Shown: positions 41,318 to 50,850 of the stretch, piece after piece
Layout: each line of letters begins with the position of its first letter
Position numbering within the stretch: the first letter of the stretch is position 1
Program-made: the position numbers and the translations under genes
Assembly: GCF_018406645.1 (NCBI RefSeq)
Contig: NZ_AP024546.1
Location: 2,666,001 to 2,730,000 of the forward strand
DNA: 64,000 nucleotides
From: Lysobacter helvus
Lineage (GTDB): Bacteria; Pseudomonadota; Gammaproteobacteria; Xanthomonadales; Xanthomonadaceae
Reading direction: 5' to 3'
The notes under the pieces: model-generated
The model's input: the letters and a program-made list of their open reading frames with translations, nothing else
What the model was told of the DNA's origin: nothing
The model's database searches: none

Positions 41318-42946
41318 ATGTCGCTCAGCCGCTTCTCCGCGTATCTCATCAGCCTCATCGCGATGGTCGTCACCGGCCTCTACGCGCGGCACAACCTGCA
41401 ATGGCTCTGGGCGTTCGCGGTGTTCCTGGGCCTGTCGATCCTCGGCACCATCGACCTGGCGCAGAAGAAGAGCACGCTGCGCCGCAACTACCCGCTGCTC
41501 GCGCATTTCCGCTTCGGCCTGGAATCCATCGGCCCGGAGATCCGCCAGTACTTCGTCGAATCCGACACGGTCGAAACCCCGTTCTCCCGCCTCGAACGCG
41601 CGCTCGTCTACCAGCGCGCCAAGTCCGTCAACGACACGCGCCCCTTCGGCACGCTGCAGGACGTGTACGGCGTGGACTACGAATGGATCAACCATTCGAT
41701 GCGCCCGTCTGCCATCCCGAGCGACGACTTCCGCATCGACATCGGCGCCGACCGCCCGAAGCCGTACTCCGCCAGCGTGTTCAACATCTCCGCGATGAGC
41801 TGGGGGGCGCTGTCCGCCGCCGCGATCCGCGCATTGAACGAAGGCGCGCGGCGCGGGCACTTCTACCACGACACCGGCGAGGGCTCGCTGTCGCCCTATC
41901 ACCTGGAGAACGGCGGCGACATCGTGTGGGAAATCGGTTCGGGCTACTTCGGCTGCCGCAATGCCGAGGGCAGGTTCGTCGAGGAAAAATTCAAGGTCGG
42001 CGCCGCGCACGAACAAGTGCGCATGATCGAAGTGAAACTCTCGCAAGGCGCAAAGCCCGGCCACGGCGGCGTGCTGCCGGCCGCGAAGGTGAGCGCGGAG
42101 ATCGCCGCGGTGCGCGGCGTGCAGGAAGGCGTGGATTGCATTTCGCCCGCGCGCCACACCGCGTTCACCACGCCCATGGAACTGCTGCAGTTCGTCGATC
42201 GGCTGCGCAACCTTTCCGGCGGCAAGCCCACCGGCTTCAAGCTCGCCATCGGCCATGCGTGGGAATGGTTCGGCATCGCGAAGGCGATGCACGAATCGCA
42301 GATCCTCCCGGACTTCATCGTCGTCGACGGCGCCGAAGGTGGTACGGGTGCCGCGCCGGCGGAATTCATCGACCACGTCGGCGTGCCGATGCACGAAGCA
42401 CTGATGCTGGTGCACAACACGCTGGTGGGGCTGGACCTGCGCGACAGGATCCGCATCGGCGCCGCCGGCCGCATCGTCAGCGCCTTCGACATCGCGCGCA
42501 CGATGGCGATGGGTGCGGACTGGTGCAACGCGGGGCGCGGTTTCATGTTCGCGCTGGGCTGCATCCAGTCGTTGTCGTGCCACACCGACCGCTGTCCGAC
42601 GGGCGTGGCGACGCAGGACCCGCGCCGCTGGAAGCACCTGGACGTGACCGACAAGGCCACGCGCGTGCACAACTTCCACCAGAACACCTTGCACGCGCTG
42701 CGCGACCTGCTGTGCGCCGCCGGCCTGGAACACCCCGGCGAACTCGGCCCGGAACACATCCTGCGCCGCGTCTCGCCGGTCGAAGTCCGTTCGCTGGCTG
42801 CGCTGTATCGCTTCCTCAAGCCCGGCGAACTCCTGGCGCACATCCCCGACCATGCGGTGTTCCAGCAGTTCTGGGCCGAAGCGCGCAGCGACAGCTTCGC
42901 CGCGCCGGCGAAGGTGAGCGCGCTGCGGATCGGCAAGTCCGTCTAG
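41318..42946 (+). CDS. FMN-binding glutamate synthase family protein (GltB-like, membrane-anchored)
   Basis: 542 residues. Two N-terminal hydrophobic helices (FSAYLISLIAMVVTGLYA; WLWAFAVFLGLSILGT) precede a glutamate-synthase FMN domain of TIM-barrel type (~100-500), with SAMSWGALSAAAIRALNEGA, KPGHGGVLPAAKVSAEIAAVRG, VVDGAEGGTGAAPAEF and a cysteine group C-x5-C-x4-C-x4-C at GCIQSLSCHTDRCPTG. It lacks the glutaminase and the large alpha subunit domains, so it is not a complete GOGAT. Substrate unknown. Confidence 0.9.
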   Translation: MSLSRFSAYLISLIAMVVTGLYARHNLQWLWAFAVFLGLSILGTIDLAQKKSTLRRNYPLLAHFRFGLESIGPEIRQYFVESDTVETPFSRLERALVYQRAKSVNDTRPFGTLQDVYGVDYEWINHSMRPSAIPSDDFRIDIGADRPKPYSASVFNISAMSWGALSAAAIRALNEGARRGHFYHDTGEGSLSPYHLENGGDIVWEIGSGYFGCRNAEGRFVEEKFKVGAAHEQVRMIEVKLSQGAKPGHGGVLPAAKVSAEIAAVRGVQEGVDCISPARHTAFTTPMELLQFVDRLRNLSGGKPTGFKLAIGHAWEWFGIAKAMHESQILPDFIVVDGAEGGTGAAPAEFIDHVGVPMHEALMLVHNTLVGLDLRDRIRIGAAGRIVSAFDIARTMAMGADWCNAGRGFMFALGCIQSLSCHTDRCPTGVATQDPRRWKHLDVTDKATRVHNFHQNTLHALRDLLCAAGLEHPGELGPEHILRRVSPVEVRSLAALYRFLKPGELLAHIPDHAVFQQFWAEARSDSFAAPAKVSALRIGKSV

Positions 42947-42983
42947 CCGCTGCATTCACGCACGCGCGGGCCATGCTCGCGCC

Positions 42984-43949
42984 ATGGCCAAACCGAAGCT
43001 CGCCACCAAGCTCGATCCCACGAAGAAGAAAACCGCGCCCCGCGCCGAAAGCGGCAAGAGCGTCCGTGCGCCGGCGATCGAAGCCCTGATCCGCCGCGCG
43101 CAAGGCAGCCTGGCCGGTGCGCTGCTGCGCCGCTTCATCGACGCCGACCTGCTGTCGCAATCCGCCGCGCTCGCGCTGTACGCCTTGCTGTCGCTCGCGC
43201 CGCTGCTGCTGATCCTCGTGTGGCTGACGAGCGCGCTGCTGCCGGGCGCGCAGGACGCGCTGATGCAGCAGATCGCGTTGCTGGTGGGCACCGATGCCGA
43301 GAAGGTGGCGCGCACCATCGTCGACAACGCCGCGCAACGCCCCGACACCGGTTCGATCGCGGGCTGGTGGAGCGTGCTGCTGCTCTTCATCGGCGCGACC
43401 GCCGTGTTCGCGCAATTGCAGGACGTGCTCAACCGCATCTTCCGCACCGACGCCACGCACCTGCCGGGCCTGATGGCGTGGCTGCGCAAGCGCGTGTTCT
43501 CGCTGGGGCTGGTGTTCGCGCTGGGGTTCCTGCTGCTGGTGTCGATGACGGTCAGCACGGTGTTGCAGATCGCCTTCGCGCGCGTGGAATGGATGCTGCC
43601 GCTGATGGCCAGCGTCGCGGCGTGGCTGATCTACGCCATCGGCTTCGCGCTCACGTATCACTACCTGCCGGATCGGCCCGTCGGCTGGAAGCGGGCGGTG
43701 CAGGGCGGGGCGGCGACGGCGTTGCTGTTCGTGCTCGGGCGCGCGGCGATCGGCTGGTACCTCGCGCAGGCCGATCCCGGTTCGGCGTACGGGTCGATGG
43801 GCACGCTGGTGCTCGCGCTGGTGTGGATGTACTACGCCGCGCTGATCGTGTTCGGCGGCGCATTGCTCACGGCGGTGGTGGACGAACGCGCCAGGTTGCG
43901 CGCGACGACCAAAGCCAAGGTGCGTCCGTCGCGCGTCGTGTCGTCCTGA
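42984..43949 (+). CDS. YihY/BrkB family inner-membrane protein
   Basis: 321 residues. A Lys-rich N-terminal leader (AKPKLATKLDPTKKKTAPR) is followed by six predicted membrane segments. Family motifs are visible: QSAALALYALLSLAPLLLILVW at the first helix, TAVFAQLQDVLNRIF, and the end GSMGTLVLALVWMYYAALIVFGGALLTAV. Role unknown; once wrongly called ribonuclease BN. Confidence 0.92.
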   Translation: MAKPKLATKLDPTKKKTAPRAESGKSVRAPAIEALIRRAQGSLAGALLRRFIDADLLSQSAALALYALLSLAPLLLILVWLTSALLPGAQDALMQQIALLVGTDAEKVARTIVDNAAQRPDTGSIAGWWSVLLLFIGATAVFAQLQDVLNRIFRTDATHLPGLMAWLRKRVFSLGLVFALGFLLLVSMTVSTVLQIAFARVEWMLPLMASVAAWLIYAIGFALTYHYLPDRPVGWKRAVQGGAATALLFVLGRAAIGWYLAQADPGSAYGSMGTLVLALVWMYYAALIVFGGALLTAVVDERARLRATTKAKVRPSRVVSS

Positions 43950-44026
43950 TGTCGAGACCGATCGCCTAGCGACGCGCGCACCCACTCGCATTCAATCCAT
44001 CGGGCATCCCACCAAGGAGAGGTCCG

Positions 44027-44695
44027 ATGACCCGCGATCCCCGCATGCTTCTGCTCGCCATCGCTGCCGGTGGCCTCCTCGCCGCGCCCGCCCTCGCATG
44101 GGCGCAATACGGCAAGCTCGATCCGGGCCTTTACACGATCCAGGTTGACTGGACGCATATCGGCGCCAAGCCCGCCGCGGGCTACTGCCTCATCCACGGC
44201 AACAACGGCAACGGCGGTCCCGAACGCTTCCTGTGGAACATGCCACAGGGCGACATCGGGTGGTGCCAGTTCCAGACGCGCCAGCAACTGCTCGACAACG
44301 GCCAGGCCGTGTATCGCCTCAACGACGCGGGCTTCTTCGGGCAGCAGGGCGAACGCGCGTACGTGATCGTCAACCAGCGATCGGGGGAATGCCTGCACTA
44401 CGACCGCGCGACCGGGGATGTCTATTTCACGGCGCGGGGCTGCGATCCGATCCACGGCAGCAATTCGTCGATCTGGTTGGTCACCGGCAGCTGGACGGTC
44501 ACCGACTCGCCGCTCAAGCCCTTCCTCAACCCGACGGCGTGCCTGATCTTCTCCAACAACGGGTACGACCGCGTGCCTTCGGTGTATCGCTGGCAGAACG
44601 CGCCGTCGGACAACCAGTGGTGCGGCCTGGGCTCGGAGGCCTCGCTGCGCGCGACGGGGCAGGGCCTGTTCATGGTCCGTCGAATGATCGAATAA
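44027..44695 (+). CDS. Secreted protein of unknown function
   Basis: 222 residues with a signal peptide (LLLAIAAGGLLAAPALAWA). Mature region has paired cysteines (YCLIHGNNGN...WCQF; ECLHYD ... GCDPIHG) and aromatic-rich loops suggestive of a small beta-trefoil or similar extracellular fold. AGGAGAGG site. No family assigned. Confidence 0.75.
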   Translation: MTRDPRMLLLAIAAGGLLAAPALAWAQYGKLDPGLYTIQVDWTHIGAKPAAGYCLIHGNNGNGGPERFLWNMPQGDIGWCQFQTRQQLLDNGQAVYRLNDAGFFGQQGERAYVIVNQRSGECLHYDRATGDVYFTARGCDPIHGSNSSIWLVTGSWTVTDSPLKPFLNPTACLIFSNNGYDRVPSVYRWQNAPSDNQWCGLGSEASLRATGQGLFMVRRMIE

Positions 44696-44701
44696 CGCGC
44701 C

Positions 44702-45379
44702 TCAGCCATCCCGCCGCAACGACCAGAACCCGATGTCCCGCCGCGTGCGGAAGCCGATGCGTTCGTACATCGATTTCGCACGCGTGTTCTCGTGGCTCAC
44801 GTGCAGGAACGGGCGCAGGCCTTTCGCCAGCAGGTCGTTGGTCAGCATCGCCATCAGGCGCCGTGCGTAGCCGTGCCCGAGGAAATCCGGGTGCGTGCAC
44901 ACGGCGCTGATTTCGCGCGACGTGCCCGAGCCCATGCGCTCGCCTGCGATCGCGGCCAGGCGCCCGTCGCGATAGATCCCGAAATACCGCCCCATGTCCA
45001 TCGTGCGCGGGCGGAAGTAATGCGGATACACGAGCGCGGTGAGGTCCAGCACGTCCTGGCGATGCGCTTGGCCGAGCGGCAGGATCTCCGGCCCATCGAC
45101 GGCCTCCAGCGGCGCCTCGCACACCATCTGCGCGAGCTGCGCGAACGCGTGCAGGTACGCCCCGTCATGCCGCCGCGGTGCGATGCCGAGCAGCAACACG
45201 GTTTCCGCCGGCGCCAGCAACGTCGCAATCGCTTCGCTCGCATCGGTGCCGGCGTCATCGACGGCGAAGAACGGCGCAACCTCCGGCGGATACCGCATCG
45301 CACCGGGAGCGCGCAGCGCAAGGTCGCGATGGATCGAATGCAGCGCCGAAAAAATCGGTTGGTCGAGGTCGTCGGCCAT
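44702..45379 (-). CDS. GNAT family N-acetyltransferase
   Basis: 225 residues. The acetyl-CoA-binding motif is VCTHPDFLGHGYARRLMAML, followed by HVSHENTRAKSMYERIGFRTRRDIGFW, the usual C-terminal GNAT ending. The N-terminal ~100 residues look like a fused partial GNAT domain. It follows the histidine kinase gene by only 3 bp, so it is likely the third gene of the two-component operon. Acceptor substrate unknown. Confidence 0.88.
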   Translation of the reverse strand: MADDLDQPIFSALHSIHRDLALRAPGAMRYPPEVAPFFAVDDAGTDASEAIATLLAPAETVLLLGIAPRRHDGAYLHAFAQLAQMVCEAPLEAVDGPEILPLGQAHRQDVLDLTALVYPHYFRPRTMDMGRYFGIYRDGRLAAIAGERMGSGTSREISAVCTHPDFLGHGYARRLMAMLTNDLLAKGLRPFLHVSHENTRAKSMYERIGFRTRRDIGFWSLRRDG

Positions 45380-45382
45380 CGT

Positions 45383-46585
45383 TCACTCCGTCGCAGGCGA
45401 CGACCAGTCCAGGCGCACCGCACCGGCGGCTTCGTCATGCACCGTCCAGCCCAGGCGCTGCGCGAGGCGATCGAGCAACGCGCCGGCACCGCCGCGGTCG
45501 CTGCGCGCGGACGCATCGGTCGTGCTGCTGCCGGCGCCGTCGATCCGGAAGCCCGTCGCGTCGGCATGCACGCGCAACACGCCGCCGGCGGTCGCGGCCT
45601 TGCGCATCAACCCGCGCATCAGCAGCAAGGCCTCGCGGCGCGGCGCCCGCAACACGCCTTCGGCATCGATGACCACTTCCGGTGCCGCCGGCCGCCCGGC
45701 GAATGCCGCGTCCGCCGCCTCGTGCATCAGCACGCGCAGGTCCAGCGACTCCATCGTCAACGGCGTGCGCCGCGCGATGCCCAGCAAGGATTCCAGCAAC
45801 CCGCTCATGTCCTGCAACGCCCGTTGCAGGCGCTGCAAGCGGGCAAGGTCGCCGTTCGCGTGCGTCGGTGCATCCAGCATCACTTCGGCCACGCCCTGCG
45901 CCACGGTGATCGGCGTGCGCAATTCATGGCTCGCATCGGCGAGGAAGGCCTGCTCGCGTTCGTCGGCTTCGACCAGGCGGCCCTGGTACGCATCGACCGC
46001 GTGCGCGATTTCCCCGAGCTCGTCGTCGCTCACGCCTTCGGCCAGGTGCGAACGCACCGGCCGGACGGGCAGGGCATGCACGCCGGCCGCCAGCCGCGCG
46101 AGCGGCTGCAGCGCGGAGCCCGACAACATCCACCCCAGCCAGCCCGCGAGCCCCGTGCCGACCACGATCATCGCGGCGAGGAACATGCGCAGGTGGCGTT
46201 CGAGTTGCTCGATGTCGCGCAGGTCGATGACGAACGCCAGCCGCCCGGCACGCGTATCGAACACGCCGACATGGACGCCATCTTCCAGTTCGTGCACGCC
46301 GGGGCCCTTCGACAGCAGCGCCGGCGGCATGTCCGGCGAATCCACGTGATAGCCGCTCAACCGATGCGTCTGCGGCAGCGTGGCCGGCAAATGGTTCGCC
46401 AGGCGCAGCCCGTAGTCGTCGGCCTGGCCCTGCAGGATTTCGCCCGCGATGATGTGCTCGTAATCCTCGGTCACCGTGTCCACGGCCAGCGAGAACAGCA
46501 GCGACAGCGCGAAGCCAACGGCGGTGGTCGCCAGCGTCACGCGTCGTCGCAACGACATCGGCACGCGGGGGGGTGCGTCGCTCAT
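45383..46585 (-). CDS. Sensor histidine kinase with a degenerate ATP-binding domain
   Basis: 400 residues. N-terminal TM (VTLATTAVGFALSLLFSLAV), periplasmic sensor (~40-130), TM2 (MFLAAMIVVGTGLAGWLGWML), HAMP-like stretch, then the H box ADASHELRTPIT with H220. The C-terminal ATPase region is short and lacks a normal N box; a weak DGAGSS sequence replaces the usual DxGxG. The start overlaps the response-regulator stop by ATGA. It may bind ATP poorly or work mainly as a phosphatase. Pairing with the adjacent regulator is clear. Confidence 0.88.
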   Translation of the reverse strand: MSDAPPRVPMSLRRRVTLATTAVGFALSLLFSLAVDTVTEDYEHIIAGEILQGQADDYGLRLANHLPATLPQTHRLSGYHVDSPDMPPALLSKGPGVHELEDGVHVGVFDTRAGRLAFVIDLRDIEQLERHLRMFLAAMIVVGTGLAGWLGWMLSGSALQPLARLAAGVHALPVRPVRSHLAEGVSDDELGEIAHAVDAYQGRLVEADEREQAFLADASHELRTPITVAQGVAEVMLDAPTHANGDLARLQRLQRALQDMSGLLESLLGIARRTPLTMESLDLRVLMHEAADAAFAGRPAAPEVVIDAEGVLRAPRREALLLMRGLMRKAATAGGVLRVHADATGFRIDGAGSSTTDASARSDRGGAGALLDRLAQRLGWTVHDEAAGAVRLDWSSPATE

Positions 46586-47253
46586 CCGGCCTCCAGGCGA
46601 TAACCGACGCCACGCACCGACTTGATCAACGCGGTCCCGAAGGGCCGGTCGACCAGCGCACGCAACGCATGGATGTGGGTATGCAGGGCCGCAAGGTCGC
46701 CGGCGTCTTCGTTGCCCCAGGCCGCGCGCATCAATTGCGCATGCGTGCTCACGTTGGGCGCGTTGCGCAGCAGCGTCGCAAGCAGCGCGCCCTGCGAACG
46801 CGACAAGGGAATGCGGCGGCCTTCGCGCACGGCGGCCATCGCGCCCTGGTCGTAGGCCAGGCCGCCGACGTTCGGTGGCACGCCCGCGGACGGCGTGGCG
46901 CGCTTGTGCAACACGTTGAGCCGCGCCTCGAGTTCGCGTAGCGCGAACGGCTTGACCATGTAATCGTCCGCGCCTTCGTTGAAGCCGCGCACGATGTCAT
47001 CGAGCGTATCCCGCGCCGTCAGCATCAGCACCGGCACGCCGTGGCCCGCCGCGCGGAGCTGGCGGCACAGGTCGAGCCCGTCGAGCTTCGGCAAGCCCAG
47101 GTCGAGCACGATCGCGTCGAATCCGCCGGCCAGCGCGCGCGCCAGGCCGCTCGCGCCGTCGGCGCAATGGTCCACGACGTGCCCGCGCCGTTCCAGGAAA
47201 TCCCAGAGATTGGCGGCGATGTCGTGCTGGTCTTCGATGAGCAGGACGTGCAT
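46582..47253 (-). CDS. OmpR/PhoB-family response regulator
   Basis: 223 residues. Receiver domain with D8, phospho-acceptor D51 (VLDLGLP), T79 and K101 (VKPF), followed by a winged-helix output domain with the recognition helix region STHAQLMRAAWG and wing KSVRGVGYRLEAG. It probably controls the divergently transcribed LTA-synthase-like gene (93 bp away) and its own operon; this is an inference from position. DNA-binding transcription factor. Confidence 0.95.
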   Translation of the reverse strand: MHVLLIEDQHDIAANLWDFLERRGHVVDHCADGASGLARALAGGFDAIVLDLGLPKLDGLDLCRQLRAAGHGVPVLMLTARDTLDDIVRGFNEGADDYMVKPFALRELEARLNVLHKRATPSAGVPPNVGGLAYDQGAMAAVREGRRIPLSRSQGALLATLLRNAPNVSTHAQLMRAAWGNEDAGDLAALHTHIHALRALVDRPFGTALIKSVRGVGYRLEAG

Positions 47254-47346
47254 GCGCGAAGCCTAATGGCGGACGCCGCGCACAGGTTAACGGAATCCTG
47301 AGACAGCGCTGAGGATCGATTACGGCCCCGGCCGGAGCATGGCGGC

Positions 47347-49272
47347 ATGCAGACGCACGCCCACCACGCCCATCCCCTGTACGAACGATTCCGCCCGCTG
47401 GCCTGGTTCGGCATCGGGTATCTCGCCCTCTGCGCCCTGACGCGCCTGGGGCTGCTGGTCTACACCGGCGCCGGCGTGCCCGCCGATCCGCGCCTGTGGC
47501 TGTATGCGTTCGGGGTGGGGCTGGGCTACGACATGCTCGCCTTCGTCTACCTGGCCTGGCCGCTGGTGCTGGTGCTGTGGCTGCTGCCGCGGCGCTGGCT
47601 GGCGCACCGGTCCGGCACGATCCTCGTCGGGACGCTGTGCCTGGCGATGCTGTTCGGGATCCTGTTCGTCGCGATCGCCGAAGGCACGTTCTGGCAGGAA
47701 TTCCAGTCGCGCTTCAACTTCATCGCGGTCGATTACCTCGTCTACACCAACGAAGTGATCGGCAACATCCGCGAGTCCTATCCCGTCGGCTGGATCCTGG
47801 CGGGCCTGGCCCTGCTGGGCGGCGTGCTGTTCCATGCCACGCGGCGCTGGCGCATGGTGCGCCACGACACCGCCCATTTCGGCGAACGCACCCGCGTGGT
47901 CGCGGTGTGGCTGGTGCTCACGGTGCTTGGCACGTGGGTGGTCACGGGCGACCTCAAGGACCGCACCGCCAACACCTACGTCAACGAACTGGCCGGCAAC
48001 GGCATCTACCAGTTCTTCGCCGCGTACCGCAGCGCGTCGCTCGATTACGACCGCTATTACCGCACCGTGCCGCTGCCCGAAGCGTTCGCCGTCGTGCGCG
48101 ATGCGTTGTCGACGCCCGACGCGGTGTTCGACGAGAAAACCGGCATCGCCCGCCGCATCCACAACGAAGCGCCCGAACGCCGCCTCAACGTCGTGCTGAT
48201 CAGCGTCGAAAGCCTGTCGGCCGAATTCTCCGGCACCTACGGCCGCGTGCCGTCGCTCACGCCGCAGCTGGATGCGATCGCGAAGGACAGCCTGGTCTTC
48301 GACGATCTCTACGCCTCCGGCACGCGCACCGTGCGCGGGCTGGAAGCGCTGGCGCTGTCGGTGCCGCCGACGCCGGGCGAATCCATCGTCAAGCGAGAGA
48401 ACAACGAAGGCCTGTTCTCGCTCGCGCACGTGTTCAACGCGAAGGGCTACACGTCGGAGTTCCTCTACGGCGGCTACGGCGCCTTCGACAACATGAACGC
48501 GTTCTTCGGCGCCAACGGCTACGACGTGCACGACCGCCAGGACATCCCGAAGGACAAGGTCCACGCCGCCAACATCTGGGGCGTCGCCGACGAAGACCTG
48601 TACACGCTCACGCTCGACCGCTTCGATCGCGCGTACGCGGCGCACAAGCCGTACTTCGCGCACATCATGACGACGTCCAACCATCGTCCGTACACGTTCC
48701 CCACCGGCCGCGGCCCGTGGCCGCAGGGCAAGCGCGACAGCGCGGTGGCCTACACGGACTGGGCCATCGGCGACTTCCTGCGCCGTGCGCGCACCAGGCC
48801 GTGGTTCAACGACACGATCTTCGTCATCACGGCCGACCATTGCGCCTCCAGCGCGGGCAAGGCCGCGCTGCCGGTGTTCCGCTACCACATCCCGATGTGG
48901 GTCTACGCGCCGAAGCACATCGCGCCCGCGCACTTCACCGAGCGCATGTCGCAGATCGACATCGGCCCGACGCTGCTCGGCTTGCTGGGCATGGATTACG
49001 ACAGCCAGTTCTACGGCCTGGACGTGTTCCAGCGCCATCCCTCGCAGGCACGCGCGTTCGTCGGCACCTACCAGTTGCTCGGCTACCTGCACGGGGATCG
49101 CCTCGTGCAACTCGGGCCGCATCGCAAGGTGGACACGGTGAGGCCGTCGTTCGTGCTCGACCAGGGCCAGCCGGTGGAAACGGAGGATCCGCGCGCGACG
49201 CTGGAAGCGATCAGCTTCTACGAGACGGCGGCCTACCGGTACAAGAACGGCCTGATGCGCACGGCGCAATAG
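47347..49272 (+). CDS. LTA synthase / phosphoglycerol transferase family membrane protein
   Basis: 641 residues. Five N-terminal membrane segments, then a sulfatase-fold domain (~270-600) with LNVVLISVESLSAEFSG at the start, the nucleophile Thr in YASGTRTVRGLEALAL, SNHRPYTFPTGRGPW and a late VITADHCASSAG metal-binding site. In Gram-negative bacteria such proteins transfer phosphoglycerol or phosphoethanolamine onto periplasmic glucans or lipid A. It diverges from the two-component genes and is followed at 4 bp by a PAP2 phosphatase gene. Confidence 0.92.
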   Translation: MQTHAHHAHPLYERFRPLAWFGIGYLALCALTRLGLLVYTGAGVPADPRLWLYAFGVGLGYDMLAFVYLAWPLVLVLWLLPRRWLAHRSGTILVGTLCLAMLFGILFVAIAEGTFWQEFQSRFNFIAVDYLVYTNEVIGNIRESYPVGWILAGLALLGGVLFHATRRWRMVRHDTAHFGERTRVVAVWLVLTVLGTWVVTGDLKDRTANTYVNELAGNGIYQFFAAYRSASLDYDRYYRTVPLPEAFAVVRDALSTPDAVFDEKTGIARRIHNEAPERRLNVVLISVESLSAEFSGTYGRVPSLTPQLDAIAKDSLVFDDLYASGTRTVRGLEALALSVPPTPGESIVKRENNEGLFSLAHVFNAKGYTSEFLYGGYGAFDNMNAFFGANGYDVHDRQDIPKDKVHAANIWGVADEDLYTLTLDRFDRAYAAHKPYFAHIMTTSNHRPYTFPTGRGPWPQGKRDSAVAYTDWAIGDFLRRARTRPWFNDTIFVITADHCASSAGKAALPVFRYHIPMWVYAPKHIAPAHFTERMSQIDIGPTLLGLLGMDYDSQFYGLDVFQRHPSQARAFVGTYQLLGYLHGDRLVQLGPHRKVDTVRPSFVLDQGQPVETEDPRATLEAISFYETAAYRYKNGLMRTAQ

Positions 49273-49276
49273 GCGA

Positions 49277-50083
49277 ATGACCACGATGCCCGGATGGCTC
49301 GACGAAACCGCTGAACTGCTCTGCATCGTGCTGGGCCTGTACGTGGCGCTGGGCCTGGCGAGCCGCTTGCGGCCGACGTGGTCGAAGGCGTTCACGGCGC
49401 GGCGCCTGTTCTGGATATTGCTGCTGCTCGCCGGCGTCGTGCTGGCGCAGATCAGCGAAGAAGCGATCGGCGGCGGCAGCAAGGCCTTCGATTCGGCGGT
49501 GTTGCTGGGCGTGCATCGCGTCGTGCCGGCGTGGATGGTCCAGGCCTTCGGTGCGATCACGCTGACCGGCTCGGCGACGTTCCTGCTGCCCGTCGTGACG
49601 TTCGTGACGGTCGTGCTGGCGTTGGGCGGGCGTCGCTTCGATGCCATGCAGGTCGCAGCCACGGCGCTCGCCGCGGCGCTGGTGGTCTATCTCGCGAAGG
49701 GCGCGTTCAACCGTGCGCGTCCCACGCTGTGGGACACGCAGTGGTACTGGGGCTCGAGTTTCCCCAGCGGCCACACGCTCGAAACCGCGGCGATCGCCAC
49801 CGCGGCGTGCCTCGTCATCGGCCGCGCGTGGCCGGCGCACCGCACGCTCGCGCTGTGGCTCGCGGTGGCCTGGGTCGCGTTGGTCGGCGCATCGCGCCTC
49901 GTCCTCGGCGTGCATTGGCCGACCGATGTGTTCGCCGCGGCGTGCGCCGGATTGCTCGTCGCGATCGGCGTTGAATTCGCATTGTCCGCGGCGTGGCGCG
50001 CAGCCGGCCTCACGCCGCCGCCGCGTGCACGCGCCGCCCACGCCGACACCTTGATCGGCGCCCCCGAGGACGAAACCGCTTGA
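49277..50083 (+). CDS. PAP2-superfamily membrane phosphatase
   Basis: 268 residues, several TM segments. Phosphatase motifs: C1 KGAFNRARPTLWD, C2 SSFPSGHTLETAA, C3 SRLVLGVHWPTDV. Enzymes of this class hydrolyse undecaprenyl pyrophosphate, phosphatidylglycerol phosphate or lipid A phosphates. Placed 4 bp after the LTA-synthase-like gene, it may remove the lipid product or recycle the carrier. Confidence 0.93.
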   Translation: MTTMPGWLDETAELLCIVLGLYVALGLASRLRPTWSKAFTARRLFWILLLLAGVVLAQISEEAIGGGSKAFDSAVLLGVHRVVPAWMVQAFGAITLTGSATFLLPVVTFVTVVLALGGRRFDAMQVAATALAAALVVYLAKGAFNRARPTLWDTQWYWGSSFPSGHTLETAAIATAACLVIGRAWPAHRTLALWLAVAWVALVGASRLVLGVHWPTDVFAAACAGLLVAIGVEFALSAAWRAAGLTPPPRARAAHADTLIGAPEDETA

Positions 50084-50844
50084 ACGACACGATGCGCAAT
50101 GCCGTCGCCAAGGTCCCCGCCGTCACCGCGGGGTTCTGGCTGATCAAGATCCTCGCCACCACGCTCGGCGAAACGGGCGGCGATGCCGTCACGATGTCGA
50201 TGGGCCTGGGGTACCTGGTCGGCACGGCGATCTTCGCCACCATCTTCGCCGTCGCGGTGGGTTGGCAGATCCGCGCGCGCGAATTCCATCCCTTCCTGTA
50301 CTGGACCACGGTGGTCGCCAGCACGACGGTGGGCACCACGCTCGCCGATTTCGCGGACCGCTCGCTCGGCATCGGCTACGCGGGCGGGACCGCGCTGCTG
50401 CTCGCGCTGTTGCTGGCATCGTTGTGGTCGTGGCGGCGCACGCTGGGCTCGGTGTCGGTGGAAAGCGTCGGCGACACGCCGTCGGAATTGTTCTACTGGA
50501 TGACGATCATGTTCTCGCAGACGCTGGGCACCGCGCTCGGCGACTGGCTCGCCGATACCGCGGGGTTCGGATATCTCGGCGCGGCGGTGGTGTTCGGCGC
50601 GGCGTTGCTGGTCGTGCTGTTCCTGCACCTGCGCACGCAGGTGTCGAAGACCGCGTTGTTCTGGGCGGCCTTCATCCTCACGCGGCCGCTCGGCGCGGTG
50701 GTGGGGGACTTCCTCGACAAGCCCGTCGCCAAGGGCGGGCTGGACCTGAGTCGCTACACCGCGTCGGCCGTGTTGCTGGTGGCGATCGTCGCGATGATCC
50801 TGCTGCTGCCGCAGAAGCCGGCGCGCGTGACCGCGTCGGCCTGA
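50080..50844 (+). CDS. COG4705-type integral membrane protein
   Basis: 254 residues from a TTG (TTGA overlap with the PAP2 stop and a GAGGA site 9 nt upstream); an ATG at 50092 is the alternative. About eight hydrophobic helices in two similar halves, each with a GETGGDAVTM / GTALGDWLAD type Gly-Asp motif (also VGTTLADFADRS and GAVVGDFLDKP). The conserved acidic residues in the helices suggest a transporter or ion-coupled permease. Function unknown. Confidence 0.85.
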   Translation: MNDTMRNAVAKVPAVTAGFWLIKILATTLGETGGDAVTMSMGLGYLVGTAIFATIFAVAVGWQIRAREFHPFLYWTTVVASTTVGTTLADFADRSLGIGYAGGTALLLALLLASLWSWRRTLGSVSVESVGDTPSELFYWMTIMFSQTLGTALGDWLADTAGFGYLGAAVVFGAALLVVLFLHLRTQVSKTALFWAAFILTRPLGAVVGDFLDKPVAKGGLDLSRYTASAVLLVAIVAMILLLPQKPARVTASA

Positions 50845-50850
50845 TCCGCG

